The notes under the pieces were generated by a model. That model was given only the letters and a program-made list of their open reading frames with translations. It was not told where the DNA came from and did not search any database. 64,000 nt of DNA from Arthrobacter sp. P2b (GTDB taxonomy: Bacteria > Actinomycetota > Actinomycetes > Actinomycetales > Micrococcaceae): positions 34,709-98,708 of the forward strand of contig NZ_FVZL01000014.1 of assembly GCF_900168295.1 (NCBI RefSeq), given 5' to 3'. The position numbers were made by a program, and so were the translations under genes. This document shows positions 52,466-61,117 of this stretch, piece by piece. Numbering within the stretch: position 1 is the first letter of the stretch; each line of letters starts with the position of its first letter.

Positions 52466-52509
52466 TTGCTGCGTCTGGGTTGGGCAAGGGGTTGCCGGAG
52501 TGGGCTTGC

Positions 52510-53985
52510 CTAAAGGTGGACCGCCGGCGCGTCGGAGGAAGCAGCGCCGCTGAACGTCTTCCGGTTGATGTCGATCAGCAGCAGGGCGATCGGTGCGGCC
52601 AGGATGGCCAGGCCTGCCGCCCAAAGGAACACGGCGGAGTAGCCGGCCGACAGGGCCGCCAGCTGCGTGCCCCCTGCCGCGGCCGTTACCGCCGCGGCAA
52701 TAGTGCTGAAAAGGGCAATCCCCAGGGAGCCGCCGATTTGCTGGGACGCGTTGACAAGGGCACTGGCCACGCCGGCGTCGTCCTTGTCCACGCCAAAGAG
52801 GGCAAGGTTCTGCATGGGAACGAAGACCATGCCCAGGCCGATACCCAGGAGGATCAGTGCGGGCAGCATGGCGACCGCATAGTTGCCGTCTGCTGTGACC
52901 TGCGTCAGCCACAGCATGGCTGCGGCCATGAACACCGGGCCCACGGCAGAGGGGATTTTCGCTCCCAGAACCGGAAGGTTCCGGGCGACGATGCCTGCAG
53001 TGACGATCAGCACCACCGTCATGGGCAGCGATGCGATGCCCGCGATGAACGGGGCGAACCCCAGCACAATCTGGATGTAGTAGTTGATGAACAGGATGCC
53101 GCCGATGAGGACGGCGCCCGCCAGGAAAGAGGCACAGAACGCCGCGGCCCGGTTGCGTTCCGTTGCCACGCGGAGGGGCAGCAAGGGGTGCTGCACCTTC
53201 TTTTCGACGACGACGAACAGCACCATCAGCACCACACCGGCCAGGATGAAGCCCCACGCCTCCGGCGCACCCCAGCCATGCTCGGCGTTGGTGAAACCAA
53301 ACACGAGGGAGCCCAGGCCAAGCGCGGCCAGGACGACGCCCGGCCAGTCGTACCTGGTGGAGCCCCCTGCCCTGCTCTCGCTGACCCGCCGCCCAACGCC
53401 CAGCAGGGCAACCACTGCGATGGGGACGTTGATAAAGAAGCACCAGCGCCAGGAGACATAGTCCGTCAGGAAGCCGCCCAGCAGGACGCCCACGGCTGCC
53501 CCCACACCACTGATGGAGCCGAAGATAGCAAAGGCAGTCCCGCGCTCCTTCCCGCCCGGGAAGGAAACGGTCAACAGCGCCAGGGCCGCGGGTGCCAAAA
53601 GTGCCGCGAACAGCCCTTGCAGGGCCCGCGCTCCGATGAGCTCCCACGACTGCTGGGCAATTCCGCCCAGGAGGGACGCTGCGGCGAACCCGGCCGCTGC
53701 CAGGATGAAGGTGCGCTTCCGCCCCCAAAAGTCTGCGATCCGTCCGCCCAGCAGCAGGAACGCTCCCAGCGCGAGTGCGTATGCAGTCACCACCCACGAG
53801 CGGGTGGAGTCGCTGATGCCCATTTCCACCTGCAGGCGGGGCAACGCCAGGTTAACGATCGTGCCGTCCAGGACCACCATGAACTGGGCAAGCGCCAGGA
53901 AAACCAGCGCCCACCACTTCCCTTTTTCTTTGCTCCGAGGCTGAACCTCAGCCGCTGCTAACTGTGTAGCCACGCGCGTCTCCAT
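52510..53985 (-). CDS. MFS drug exporter, DHA2 (QacA/EmrB) type
   Basis: 491 residues, 14 predicted membrane segments. Motif D1-like FMVVLDGTIVNLALPRLQ in helix 1, motif A GGRIADFWGRKRTF, and motif C-type LFAALLAPAALALLTVSFP. Proton-driven export of hydrophobic or cationic compounds is likely. The gene lies 77 bases downstream of the marR-type gene, and a strong palindrome sits 11 bases before its start. Confidence 0.93.
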   Translation of the reverse strand: METRVATQLAAAEVQPRSKEKGKWWALVFLALAQFMVVLDGTIVNLALPRLQVEMGISDSTRSWVVTAYALALGAFLLLGGRIADFWGRKRTFILAAAGFAAASLLGGIAQQSWELIGARALQGLFAALLAPAALALLTVSFPGGKERGTAFAIFGSISGVGAAVGVLLGGFLTDYVSWRWCFFINVPIAVVALLGVGRRVSESRAGGSTRYDWPGVVLAALGLGSLVFGFTNAEHGWGAPEAWGFILAGVVLMVLFVVVEKKVQHPLLPLRVATERNRAAAFCASFLAGAVLIGGILFINYYIQIVLGFAPFIAGIASLPMTVVLIVTAGIVARNLPVLGAKIPSAVGPVFMAAAMLWLTQVTADGNYAVAMLPALILLGIGLGMVFVPMQNLALFGVDKDDAGVASALVNASQQIGGSLGIALFSTIAAAVTAAAGGTQLAALSAGYSAVFLWAAGLAILAAPIALLLIDINRKTFSGAASSDAPAVHL

Positions 53986-53995
53986 TTTCTATTTT

Positions 53996-54021
53996 CACTA
54001 ATACTTACATAAGTATAAGTG
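53996..54021. promoter_or_regulatory. Putative MarR operator
   Basis: CACTAATACTTA-CA-TAAGTATAAGTG: 11 of 12 pairs match, core ATACTTA/TAAGTAT perfect. It is a sharply AT-rich island in a high-GC stretch, between the marR gene and the MFS exporter it probably controls. Confidence 0.75.
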
Positions 54022-54062
54022 TCTGGACGGTCGAGTCCTACGCGGATTGGGTGTTATTCCGG

Positions 54063-54536
54063 TTACTCCGGCTCGGCCAGCAGGGACGCCAGGCGCTCCA
54101 GTACGGGGGCTGCGGCCATGAGCTGCTCACGCTCCGCGGGCAGCAGCCTGCTGCTGGCCGCGGCGAGGGTATTGGCCCAGGCCCCCTCCAGGAGAGCCTT
54201 GATCCGGACAGCTTCGGGCGTGGGATGCAGGGCAACGTACCTCTTGTCCGAGGCATCGCGCGTCCGGGTGACCAGCCCGAGTGCCACCAGTTCGCGCAGT
54301 TGCGCGCTGACGTTGCTCAACTGCCGGCCCAGGCGGGCGGCGACGTCCGCCACCGTGATTCCGGGGTGCCGCTCGATGACGCGGATGACGTCAAGCACCC
54401 CACTGGACAAGGGCAGCACCCCGGTCCCCTCATGGGATTTCCGCCGTACCTCAAAGGAGATGTCCAGGACCGCCACCGCCAGTGGCCGGTGGTCCGGCGG
54501 CGCTGCTTCTTCGTGAGGGGGCGTGGACTGGCGCAT
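54063..54536 (-). CDS. MarR-family transcriptional regulator
   Basis: 157 residues. Winged helix: LDVIRVIERHPGITVADVAARLGRQLSNVSAQLRELVALGLVTRTRDASDKRYVALHPT (about 48-106), flanked by dimerisation helices. Encoded upstream of and in the same direction as the DHA2 exporter. MarR-type repressors of this kind release DNA on binding the exported compound. GGAGG lies directly against the ATG, an unusually short spacing. Confidence 0.92.
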   Translation of the reverse strand: MRQSTPPHEEAAPPDHRPLAVAVLDISFEVRRKSHEGTGVLPLSSGVLDVIRVIERHPGITVADVAARLGRQLSNVSAQLRELVALGLVTRTRDASDKRYVALHPTPEAVRIKALLEGAWANTLAAASSRLLPAEREQLMAAAPVLERLASLLAEPE

Positions 54537-54603
54537 CCTCCAAGCATAGGAGAGCCCGGCGCGAACCTTTCCAGGACGGCTTACCAGCCCCGCGCACGGC
54601 AGA

Positions 54604-54638
54604 GCGGCCGACGGCGGGAAGCACCCGCCGTCGGCCGC
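54604..54638. terminator. Terminator-like hairpin downstream of the hydroxylase gene
   Basis: A perfect 15-bp stem, GCGGCCGACGGCGGG (54604-54618) and CCCGCCGTCGGCCGC (54624-54638), loop of 5. It lies 20 bases beyond the stop of the minus-strand hydroxylase. No T-run. Confidence 0.75.
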
Positions 54639-54658
54639 TGGCCTTCCTGACCTGCTGC

Positions 54659-55918
54659 TTAGGCTTTTGCCAGGACCGCGTGGGCCGGTGCCTGGCCGGG
54701 AACCTCAGCCGGGGTGCCCGGCTCGCCGCGGCCGTACAGCCAGTCGTTGTACTGGAAGTTGTTGTCGCCGCGGCTCTTGAACAGCATGTTCCGCAGCACC
54801 CGGGCCACACCGTCCACGTGCCAGGACTCGCCCCAGATCCGCGCGGTCCGCTGGACCCGGGCAGTCCTGGCTGCGCGGGCCTCGTTGAAATCGCGGAAGG
54901 CAGTCTCCCACGCACTTGCATCAATGCCGTCGGCGGTGAAGACGCTGCCGCGGGTGGTGTCCTGCAGGACCGCTGCATCCTCGAGGGCCTGGCATGCACC
55001 CTGCGCCAGGTACTGGAGCATCGGGTGCGCCGCGTCCCCGATGAGTGCCATCCGGCCGGCAACCCAGTTTTCGATCGGATCCCGGTCATACATCGGCCAG
55101 CGGATGCCGGTGGCCAGGTTCTTCAGGGCTTCCTGCACGGCGGGGACGCAGCCGGCATAGGCGGCCTCAAGCTCGTCAACGCCCCCGTACTGCTCTTCAC
55201 CGCGCTCGAACGAGGCGGACTTGAAGACCGCCACGGTGTTCAGCAGCTCGCCTTTGCGCAGCGGGTACTGGACAAGGTGGCAGTTCGGCCCGAGGTAGAC
55301 AATGACGTCCTCGAGGTCCGCGGCGGGGGTCTCGGACGTGATGGGCACGGTTCCGCGGTAGGCAACGTAGGCCGACGAGACGGGACCGTCATTGGCCACG
55401 GTGCCACGGAGGGTGGACTTCAGGCCGTCTGCTGCCAGGACTGCGTCTGCCTCGTACACTGCGCCGGCGGCGGTGTAGGCCCGGGCCTTGCCGCCGTCGG
55501 TCTCCACCTTCTGGACCAGGACGTCGTTGACCAGGGTGACGCCGGCTGCCTGGCAGGCTTCGAGCAGGATCCGGTGCAGGTCGCTGCGGTGGATCACCAC
55601 GTAGGGGGCTCCGTAGCGCTCCTCGAATTCACCGCCGAGGGTCTGGCGGGTCAGTTCCTCGCCGGTGACGGCGTCGCGGAACACCAGGTGCTTGGGCTGC
55701 ACGCCGATCTCCAGGGCCTTCTCCAGCAGGCCCCAGCGCTTGAGCACCCGCGAGGCGTTGGGTGCCATCTGGAGTCCGGCGCCCACTTCGCCGAAGGCGG
55801 GGGCCACCTCCACCAGGGTGACGTCGGCGCCGTTCTCCTTCAGGGCGAGCGCCCCGGCAAGCCCGGCCATGCCGCCGCCCACTACCAGGACATCGGTGGA
55901 CGCTTTGATGTTGGTCAT
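54659..55918 (-). CDS. FAD-dependent 3-hydroxybenzoate 6-hydroxylase
   Basis: 419 residues. A group A flavoprotein monooxygenase: FAD site VLVVGGGMAGLAGAL (10-24), DG motif VLAADGLKSTLRG, and GD motif ALIGDAAHPMLQYLAQGACQALEDA (about 293-318). Adjacent genes for a transporter, gentisate dioxygenase, isomerase and hydrolase indicate that it makes gentisate (2,5-dihydroxybenzoate), most likely from 3-hydroxybenzoate; salicylate 5-hydroxylation is the alternative. ATG 55918 has AGGAG 8 bases upstream and overlaps the transporter stop (ATGA). The open frame continues upstream to 56770 but that part overlaps the transporter. Confidence 0.9.
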   Translation of the reverse strand: MTNIKASTDVLVVGGGMAGLAGALALKENGADVTLVEVAPAFGEVGAGLQMAPNASRVLKRWGLLEKALEIGVQPKHLVFRDAVTGEELTRQTLGGEFEERYGAPYVVIHRSDLHRILLEACQAAGVTLVNDVLVQKVETDGGKARAYTAAGAVYEADAVLAADGLKSTLRGTVANDGPVSSAYVAYRGTVPITSETPAADLEDVIVYLGPNCHLVQYPLRKGELLNTVAVFKSASFERGEEQYGGVDELEAAYAGCVPAVQEALKNLATGIRWPMYDRDPIENWVAGRMALIGDAAHPMLQYLAQGACQALEDAAVLQDTTRGSVFTADGIDASAWETAFRDFNEARAARTARVQRTARIWGESWHVDGVARVLRNMLFKSRGDNNFQYNDWLYGRGEPGTPAEVPGQAPAHAVLAKA

Positions 55919-57255
55919 TGTGAAACTCCTACTGCTTTGGTGGTCGATGCGATTTTGGTGCCGATGATTCCGAGCAGCACGGCTGCTGCGGCGGCTGCCC
56001 CGGCAAATGCCAGGAAGTTTGAGTTGACGCCCAGGCCTGCTGCGAGCAGCAGCCCGCCCACCTGCGGGGCGGCGACGGCGCCGACCCGGCCGACGCCGAG
56101 TGCCCAGCCAAGTGCGGTGCCCCGCAGGTGCGCCGGATAGTGGCTGGCCACCGCGGCGATGATGAGGCATTGGGTGCCGTGCGTTCCCACCCCGGCGAGC
56201 ACCAGCATGAGATAGACGACGGCGACCGGTGGCCCTGTGACCAGGACCAGCAGTCCGGCGGCGGCGACGGCGGCTGCCGCGATGGCCGTGGGTATGGGTC
56301 CGAAGCGGGTGCCCGCCCAGGCGGTGATCACCGAACCGGCCACAGCTCCGAGGTTCAGCGCCAGCGCGAACGTCAGGGCGGAGCCCAGGTTGTAGCCCGC
56401 AAGCTGCATGAGGTTCGGCAGCCACGTCCCCAGCCCGTACCAGGCGAACAGCGTCACCAGCGTCGCGATGGCATACAGCACGCTCATGCCGATGAACGGT
56501 GCACGGAGCAGGGATCCGAAGCCGACGGGCTCCTTGCCTGCGTCGTTCCCGGCGGTTCCGGTTTCCCCGGCTACGCCAGTTACCGCCGGCGGCAGTGTCT
56601 CCGGCAGGTAGCGCAGGCCCAGCGGAATGACCACCACCAGCGCGAGGACGGCCACCAGGAACATGATGGGCCAGCCGAAGGCGGGAATGAGCGGGATGCC
56701 CACCAGGGCCGCGATGGACCCGCCGATGGGGACACCGGACATCATGAGGGTGGCAATGGTGGACCGCCACTTTGCCGGCACCAGTTCAGCCACCAGCGCG
56801 TTGGCGGAAGGCACCAGGCCGCCCAGTCCTATTCCGGCGAGCAGCCGCAGGCCGCCGAACACCGGAGCGTTCGGGGCGAAGGCGCACAGGATGGTGAACA
56901 CGGAGAAAACCACCGCGCACCCGATGATGGTCCGCCGCCGGCCCCAGCTGTCGGACATCCGGCCGGCGAAGATTGCCCCGATCATCATGCCGATGAAGGC
57001 CATGGACCCGACGGTCCCCGCCGTGGCTTTGGTCAGGCCCCAGTCGGTGTCGTTGATCAGGGATCCCTGCACTGTCCCGTAGACGATGAGGTCGTAGCCG
57101 TCGAAGACGACCAACAGCCAGCAGACCAGGACGGCCATGACAGAACGCCTGGGAAACGCGGCCGGCCCGGAGCCTGCAGTCCCGGGACCCGTGCCGGCGG
57201 GTATGGTGCCCGCAGATGGGCGCTGCGGCACTGCAGCGGAAGGTGTGTGATTCAT
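55915..57255 (-). CDS. MFS aromatic acid:H+ symporter (GenK/BenK type)
   Basis: 446 residues from ATG 57255 (an in-frame ATG at 57285 exists). Twelve membrane segments. Aromatic-acid-symporter signatures: WLLVVFDGYDLIVYGTVQGSL in helix 1, GRMSDSWGRRRTII after helix 2, and GLGGLVPSANALVAELVPAKWRST. It probably imports 3-hydroxybenzoate or gentisate. First gene of the minus-strand arm, overlapping the hydroxylase, and divergent from the IclR gene across an operator-like palindrome. Confidence 0.92.
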   Translation of the reverse strand: MNHTPSAAVPQRPSAGTIPAGTGPGTAGSGPAAFPRRSVMAVLVCWLLVVFDGYDLIVYGTVQGSLINDTDWGLTKATAGTVGSMAFIGMMIGAIFAGRMSDSWGRRRTIIGCAVVFSVFTILCAFAPNAPVFGGLRLLAGIGLGGLVPSANALVAELVPAKWRSTIATLMMSGVPIGGSIAALVGIPLIPAFGWPIMFLVAVLALVVVIPLGLRYLPETLPPAVTGVAGETGTAGNDAGKEPVGFGSLLRAPFIGMSVLYAIATLVTLFAWYGLGTWLPNLMQLAGYNLGSALTFALALNLGAVAGSVITAWAGTRFGPIPTAIAAAAVAAAGLLVLVTGPPVAVVYLMLVLAGVGTHGTQCLIIAAVASHYPAHLRGTALGWALGVGRVGAVAAPQVGGLLLAAGLGVNSNFLAFAGAAAAAAVLLGIIGTKIASTTKAVGVSQ

Positions 57256-57292
57256 CCCACTACTGTGCTGGCCGCTCCCCTGCACCGCCTAT

Positions 57293-57315
57293 AAGATTCT
57301 GGCATGCAGAATCTT
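57293..57315. promoter_or_regulatory. IclR-type operator, site 1
   Basis: AAGATTCTG-GCATG-CAGAATCTT: perfect 9-bp arms. It covers the start codon of the iclR gene (57304) and lies 38 bases upstream of the divergent transporter start, so one bound regulator could block both directions. The TTCTG-N5-CAGAA core recurs at 58134-58148. Confidence 0.75.
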
Positions 57316-58110
57316 CCGGCCCGCCGGATGCCCACGTACCCCATCGAGGCCGTGGACAACGCCCTGCAGCTCCTCCAGCTCCTGCGCGACGTCGGCAGCC
57401 TCCGGCTCAAGGACGCCGCCGAAGAACTGAAAGTGGCGCCGTCCACCGCCCACCGGCTGCTGGCCATGCTGGTGTACCGGGGGTTTGCGGTGCAGGACGA
57501 AACGCGGCGTTACGTTCCCGGTCCGGCGATGGGCGCAGGCCCGGCGGGCGTCAACTGGACCCGGCCGCTGCGTGAACTGGCCCGGCCGCACATGGAGCTG
57601 CTCAGCTCCCGGACCAGCGAAACCGTGAACCTGATGATCAGGGTGGGAACCAAGGTGCGTTTCCTGGACACCGTGGAAGGCACCAACGCGCTGCGGGTGG
57701 GCGACCGCCAGGGAACAGTTATGCCGGCCAACAAGGCCTCGGGCGGGAAGGCAATGCTGGCCGAACTGGATCCGGCAATGCTCGAACAGCTGTTCCGCAG
57801 CCCCAACGCGGAGATCGGCGGCGACAACATTCCGGATGACGAATACCCCGGCTTCCTGCGCGAACTGGAAACCATCCGCAGCAACGGGTTCGCGGCGAAC
57901 TTCGAAGGCACCGAGGAAGGGATCAGCGCATTCGGTGTAGCCCTCCATAACGGCCGGGGCAATGTGGTGGGCGCCATCAGCGTCGCAACCCCGGTGGCCA
58001 GGTTCCGCCGCCTGTTCGATGCCGGCCTCGTTGCGGTGATGATGGAAACCCGGAGGCAGCTGGAGATCGACATCGCAGCCAATCCGGTGGACCCCGCCGC
58101 CCGGACCTAA
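57304..58110 (+). CDS. IclR-family regulator of the gentisate locus
   Basis: 268 residues. N-terminal winged helix (about 12-75, with LRLKDAAEELKVAPSTAHRLLAMLVYRGFAVQ) and C-terminal effector domain (about 85-260, with GTEEGISAFGVALHNGRGNVVGAISVATP). IclR proteins of this type govern aromatic-acid catabolism, usually with the substrate as effector. An ATG at 57328 is an alternative start, which would leave the palindrome outside the coding region. Confidence 0.93.
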   Translation: MQNLPARRMPTYPIEAVDNALQLLQLLRDVGSLRLKDAAEELKVAPSTAHRLLAMLVYRGFAVQDETRRYVPGPAMGAGPAGVNWTRPLRELARPHMELLSSRTSETVNLMIRVGTKVRFLDTVEGTNALRVGDRQGTVMPANKASGGKAMLAELDPAMLEQLFRSPNAEIGGDNIPDDEYPGFLRELETIRSNGFAANFEGTEEGISAFGVALHNGRGNVVGAISVATPVARFRRLFDAGLVAVMMETRRQLEIDIAANPVDPAART

Positions 58111-58133
58111 GCAGGTCCCGTCCCCACAATAAT

Positions 58134-58148
58134 TTCTGCACACCAGAA
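58134..58148. promoter_or_regulatory. IclR-type operator, site 2
   Basis: TTCTG-CACAC-CAGAA, the same 5-N5-5 pattern as the palindrome at the transporter/iclR promoter. It lies 79 bases upstream of the gentisate dioxygenase start, in the promoter region of the three-gene catabolic operon. Confidence 0.7.
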
Positions 58149-58226
58149 TTAGATGGGGATCACACTCCGCTCTCCTTAGTGTCGAATGCACGCCGCAACC
58201 AGTCCGCATGCAAGGAGAAGGCCACC

Positions 58227-59357
58227 GTGTCCATCAGCGCTGAAAACCACACGCACGAGTCCGTAGCCCAGGGAATGTCCCTTCCGGACCCCACTCCCGA
58301 AGAGGCTGCCCAGCTTGAGCAGCTCTACAAGGACTTCGACAGGGAAAACCTGATCCCCTTGTGGACGGAAATCGCGGACCTGATGCCGATGGTCCCGTCG
58401 CCAAAGGCTGTGCCCCATGTGTGGCGGTGGAGCGACCTCTACCCGTTGGCCGCCCGCGCCGGTGACCTGGTGCCCGTGGGCCGGGGCGGGGAACGCCGGG
58501 CCATTGCCCTCGCCAACCCCGGCCTGGGCAACACCCCCTACGCAACCCCCACGCTGTGGGCCGCCATCCAGTACCTCGGCGCCCATGAGACCGCCCCCGA
58601 GCACCGACACTCGCAGAACGCCTTCCGCTTCGTCGTCGAGGGCGAAGGCGTGTGGACCGTGGTGAACGGGGACCCGGTGGCCATGCGCCGCGGGGACTTC
58701 CTGCTGACGCCGGGCTGGAACTTCCACGGCCACCACAACGACACAGACCAGCCCATGGCCTGGATCGACGGCCTGGACATCCCGTTCGTCCACTACACGG
58801 ATGCCGGGTTCTTCGAGTTCGGCACCGAACGCGTCACCGACGAAGCCACCCCGGACATCTCCCGCTCCGAACGCCTCTGGGCCCACCCCGGCCTGCGCCC
58901 GCTCTCCGGCCTGGAGGACACCACCAACTCCCCCATCGCCGCCTACCGGTGGGAGCACACGGACGCCGCGCTCCGTGAACAGCTCCTGCTGGAGGACGAG
59001 AGCCACCCCGCCACGGTGTCCCAGGGCCACGCCGCCGTCCGGTTCACCAACCCGACCACCGGCGGGGACGTGATGCCCACCATCCGCGCCGAGTTCCACC
59101 GCCTGCGCGCCGGCGCCGCCACCGAACCCCTCCGCGAGGTGGGGTCCAGCGTCTGGCAGGTCTTCGAAGGCACGGGCACCGTGGTGCTCAACGGCGAACC
59201 CAAAAACCTGGCCAAGGGCGACCTGTTCGTCGTCCCCTCCTGGCAGGAATGGTCCCTGCAGGCCGGCACCGAATTCGACCTCTTCCGCTTCAGCGACGCC
59301 CCCATCTTTGAACGCCTGAACTTCAACCGCACCTACATCGAAGGACGCACCAAGTAA
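58227..59357 (+). CDS. Gentisate 1,2-dioxygenase
   Basis: 376 residues from GTG 58227, with AAGGAGAAGG upstream; a longer ATG frame from 58179 has no ribosome site. An extradiol-type bicupin ring-cleavage enzyme converting gentisate to maleylpyruvate with O2. The iron site lies in the N-terminal cupin: H126 and H128 in PEHRHSQNAFRF and H167/H169 in NFHGHH. The C-terminal cupin lacks this set. Stop overlaps the next ATG (TAATG). Confidence 0.94.
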   Translation: MSISAENHTHESVAQGMSLPDPTPEEAAQLEQLYKDFDRENLIPLWTEIADLMPMVPSPKAVPHVWRWSDLYPLAARAGDLVPVGRGGERRAIALANPGLGNTPYATPTLWAAIQYLGAHETAPEHRHSQNAFRFVVEGEGVWTVVNGDPVAMRRGDFLLTPGWNFHGHHNDTDQPMAWIDGLDIPFVHYTDAGFFEFGTERVTDEATPDISRSERLWAHPGLRPLSGLEDTTNSPIAAYRWEHTDAALREQLLLEDESHPATVSQGHAAVRFTNPTTGGDVMPTIRAEFHRLRAGAATEPLREVGSSVWQVFEGTGTVVLNGEPKNLAKGDLFVVPSWQEWSLQAGTEFDLFRFSDAPIFERLNFNRTYIEGRTK

Positions 59358-60181
59358 TGAGACTCCTCACCCTCCGCACTTCCGAAGGCACGACGGCGGT
59401 CCGCCAGGACGGCGACACCCTCACCGAAATTTCCGGGTTCGGCGACGTCGGCGCCCTGCTGCAGGACCCCGCCTGGGAAACCACGGCGAAGGCAGCCAAC
59501 GGCGCAACACACGCCCTCGACGGCGCCGACCTCGCCGCCGTCGTGCCCTCCCCCGGGAAGATCATCTGCGTGGGCCACAACTACCGCAACCACATCAAGG
59601 AAATGGGCCGCGAAGTCCCCGAATACCCCACCCTGTTCGCCAAGTACGCCGAATCCCTGATCGGGCCCAACGACGACCTGGCCCTCCCGCAGGAATCAGA
59701 CACCGTGGACTGGGAAGCCGAACTCGCCCTCGTCATCGGCAAGCAGGGCCGCCGCATCAGCGAAGCCGACGCCGCGGACCACATCGCCGGCTACGGCGTC
59801 CTGAACGACATCAGCATGCGGGACTACCAGTTCCGCACCATCCAGTGGCTGCAGGGAAAGACCTGGGAGAAGTCCACCCCGTTCGGCCCCGCCCTGGTCA
59901 CCAAGGACGAATTCACCCCCGGCCCGCTCATGACCTCCGCGGTGGACGGCGACGTCCAGCAGTCCACCCCCACCTCGGACCTGGTGTTCACCCCCGAATT
60001 CCTGGTGTCCTACATCTCCACCATCATCACGCTGAACCCCGGCGACGTCATCGCCACCGGCACCCCCGGCGGCGTGGGGCACGCACAGGACCCCAAGCGC
60101 TACCTGCAGGAAGGCCAGGTCCTGGTCACCACGATCGATGGACTGGGACAGCTGACCAACCGCGTGGTCAAGGAAGCCTGA
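59357..60181 (+). CDS. Fumarylpyruvate hydrolase (FAH family)
   Basis: 274 residues. An FAH-fold hydrolase: KIICVGHNYRNHIKEMG, LFAKYAESLIGPNDDL, VDWEAELALVIGKQGRRI (metal glutamates), MRDYQFRTIQWLQGKTWEKSTPFGPALV and GDVIATGTPGGVG. In this locus it should cut fumarylpyruvate to fumarate and pyruvate, the last step of the gentisate route. Overlaps both neighbours by one base. Confidence 0.93.
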   Translation: MRLLTLRTSEGTTAVRQDGDTLTEISGFGDVGALLQDPAWETTAKAANGATHALDGADLAAVVPSPGKIICVGHNYRNHIKEMGREVPEYPTLFAKYAESLIGPNDDLALPQESDTVDWEAELALVIGKQGRRISEADAADHIAGYGVLNDISMRDYQFRTIQWLQGKTWEKSTPFGPALVTKDEFTPGPLMTSAVDGDVQQSTPTSDLVFTPEFLVSYISTIITLNPGDVIATGTPGGVGHAQDPKRYLQEGQVLVTTIDGLGQLTNRVVKEA

Positions 60182-60939
60182 TGGCAGCCCGCCACGACCA
60201 GACGAAGGACCCGGCGCTCCTGGACGCACTGCTCCAGGTGCGCCGGGGCACCGCGTTCTTCGCCCGCAAGCTCAACGAGCTTTCCGACGCGGACCTGGAC
60301 GGCGCATCGCTGCTGCCGGGCTGGACCCGCCGGCACGTCGTGGCACATGTCGGCTACAACGCGCGCGCCATCGCCAGGCTGACTGAGTGGGCGGCCACCG
60401 GGGTGGAGACTCCAATGTATGCCTCCCCGGAGGCCCGGAACCACGAGATCGCTTTTGGCTCCACACTCAGCCCCATCGCGCTGCGGAACCTCTTCGACCA
60501 CTCCGCCATCCACCTGAACGTCGAATGGCGCGACCTGCCCGCCGACGCCTGGCATCACAAGGTCAAAACCGCCCAGGGAAGGATTGTTGCTGCCGAGGAA
60601 ACCGTCTGGATGCGAACCCGCGAAGTCTGGCTCCACGCAGTCGACCTGGACAACGGCGCCTCCTTCGCCGAGATCCCGGAACCCGTCCTGGCACGGCTCC
60701 TCAAGGACGTCACCGGAGCCTGGGCCACCCGCGGCACCGACCAGGGCCTGAGGGTGGAAGTCACCGGACAGCCCGCCGCACTGTTGTTCGGGGATGCCGT
60801 GTCCGCCTCACCCCTGGTGGTCTCCGGCCCCCTCGCCGCCATCGCGCAGTGGGCCACCGGCCGCGGCACAGCCAGGACCTCCGCTTGGCACAACGGCGGA
60901 CCGGTCACACCGGTGCCCGCGGCGCCTGCTTGGATCTGA
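60181..60939 (+). CDS. Mycothiol-dependent maleylpyruvate isomerase
   Basis: 252 residues from ATG 60181 (TGATG overlap). An N-terminal DinB-like four-helix domain with the metal triad H52 (RRHVVAH), E148 and H152 (TREVWLHAVDL), and a C-terminal MDMPI domain (GTARTSAWHNGG..). Isomerises maleylpyruvate to fumarylpyruvate using mycothiol, the actinobacterial thiol, rather than glutathione. Confidence 0.93.
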   Translation: MAARHDQTKDPALLDALLQVRRGTAFFARKLNELSDADLDGASLLPGWTRRHVVAHVGYNARAIARLTEWAATGVETPMYASPEARNHEIAFGSTLSPIALRNLFDHSAIHLNVEWRDLPADAWHHKVKTAQGRIVAAEETVWMRTREVWLHAVDLDNGASFAEIPEPVLARLLKDVTGAWATRGTDQGLRVEVTGQPAALLFGDAVSASPLVVSGPLAAIAQWATGRGTARTSAWHNGGPVTPVPAAPAWI

Positions 60940-60970
60940 GCTGCGTGCTCTGACCTGCGCTTTTTCAACC

Positions 60971-61037
60971 CCAGGTACGGAACCTGGTTCCTCGGAACGC
61001 TGCCCAAAGAACGGCCGCCCGAGTTGGACCAGGTTCC
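60971..61037. promoter_or_regulatory. Palindrome cluster upstream of the PucR gene
   Basis: CCAGGT-N5-ACCTGG (60971-60987) overlaps GGAACC-T-GGTTCC (60979-60991). GGAACCTGG (60979-60987) is inverted again as CCAGGTTCC (61029-61037). The repeated GGTTCC/GGAACC half-sites ahead of a regulator suggest an operator, perhaps for PucR itself; terminator activity for the gentisate operon is also possible. Confidence 0.55.
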
Positions 61038-61117
61038 ATATTTAAGGCCCTGTGCGCTGGATACCATGATGTGACCGGACAGAGCCGTCCGGACGGATCG
61101 AGCGCAAAAGGAACCCC

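Noticed and set aside
52438..53961. 507-codon plus-strand frame
   Set aside because: Antisense to the DHA2 exporter, very rich in Gln, His and Arg, and no membrane or domain pattern.
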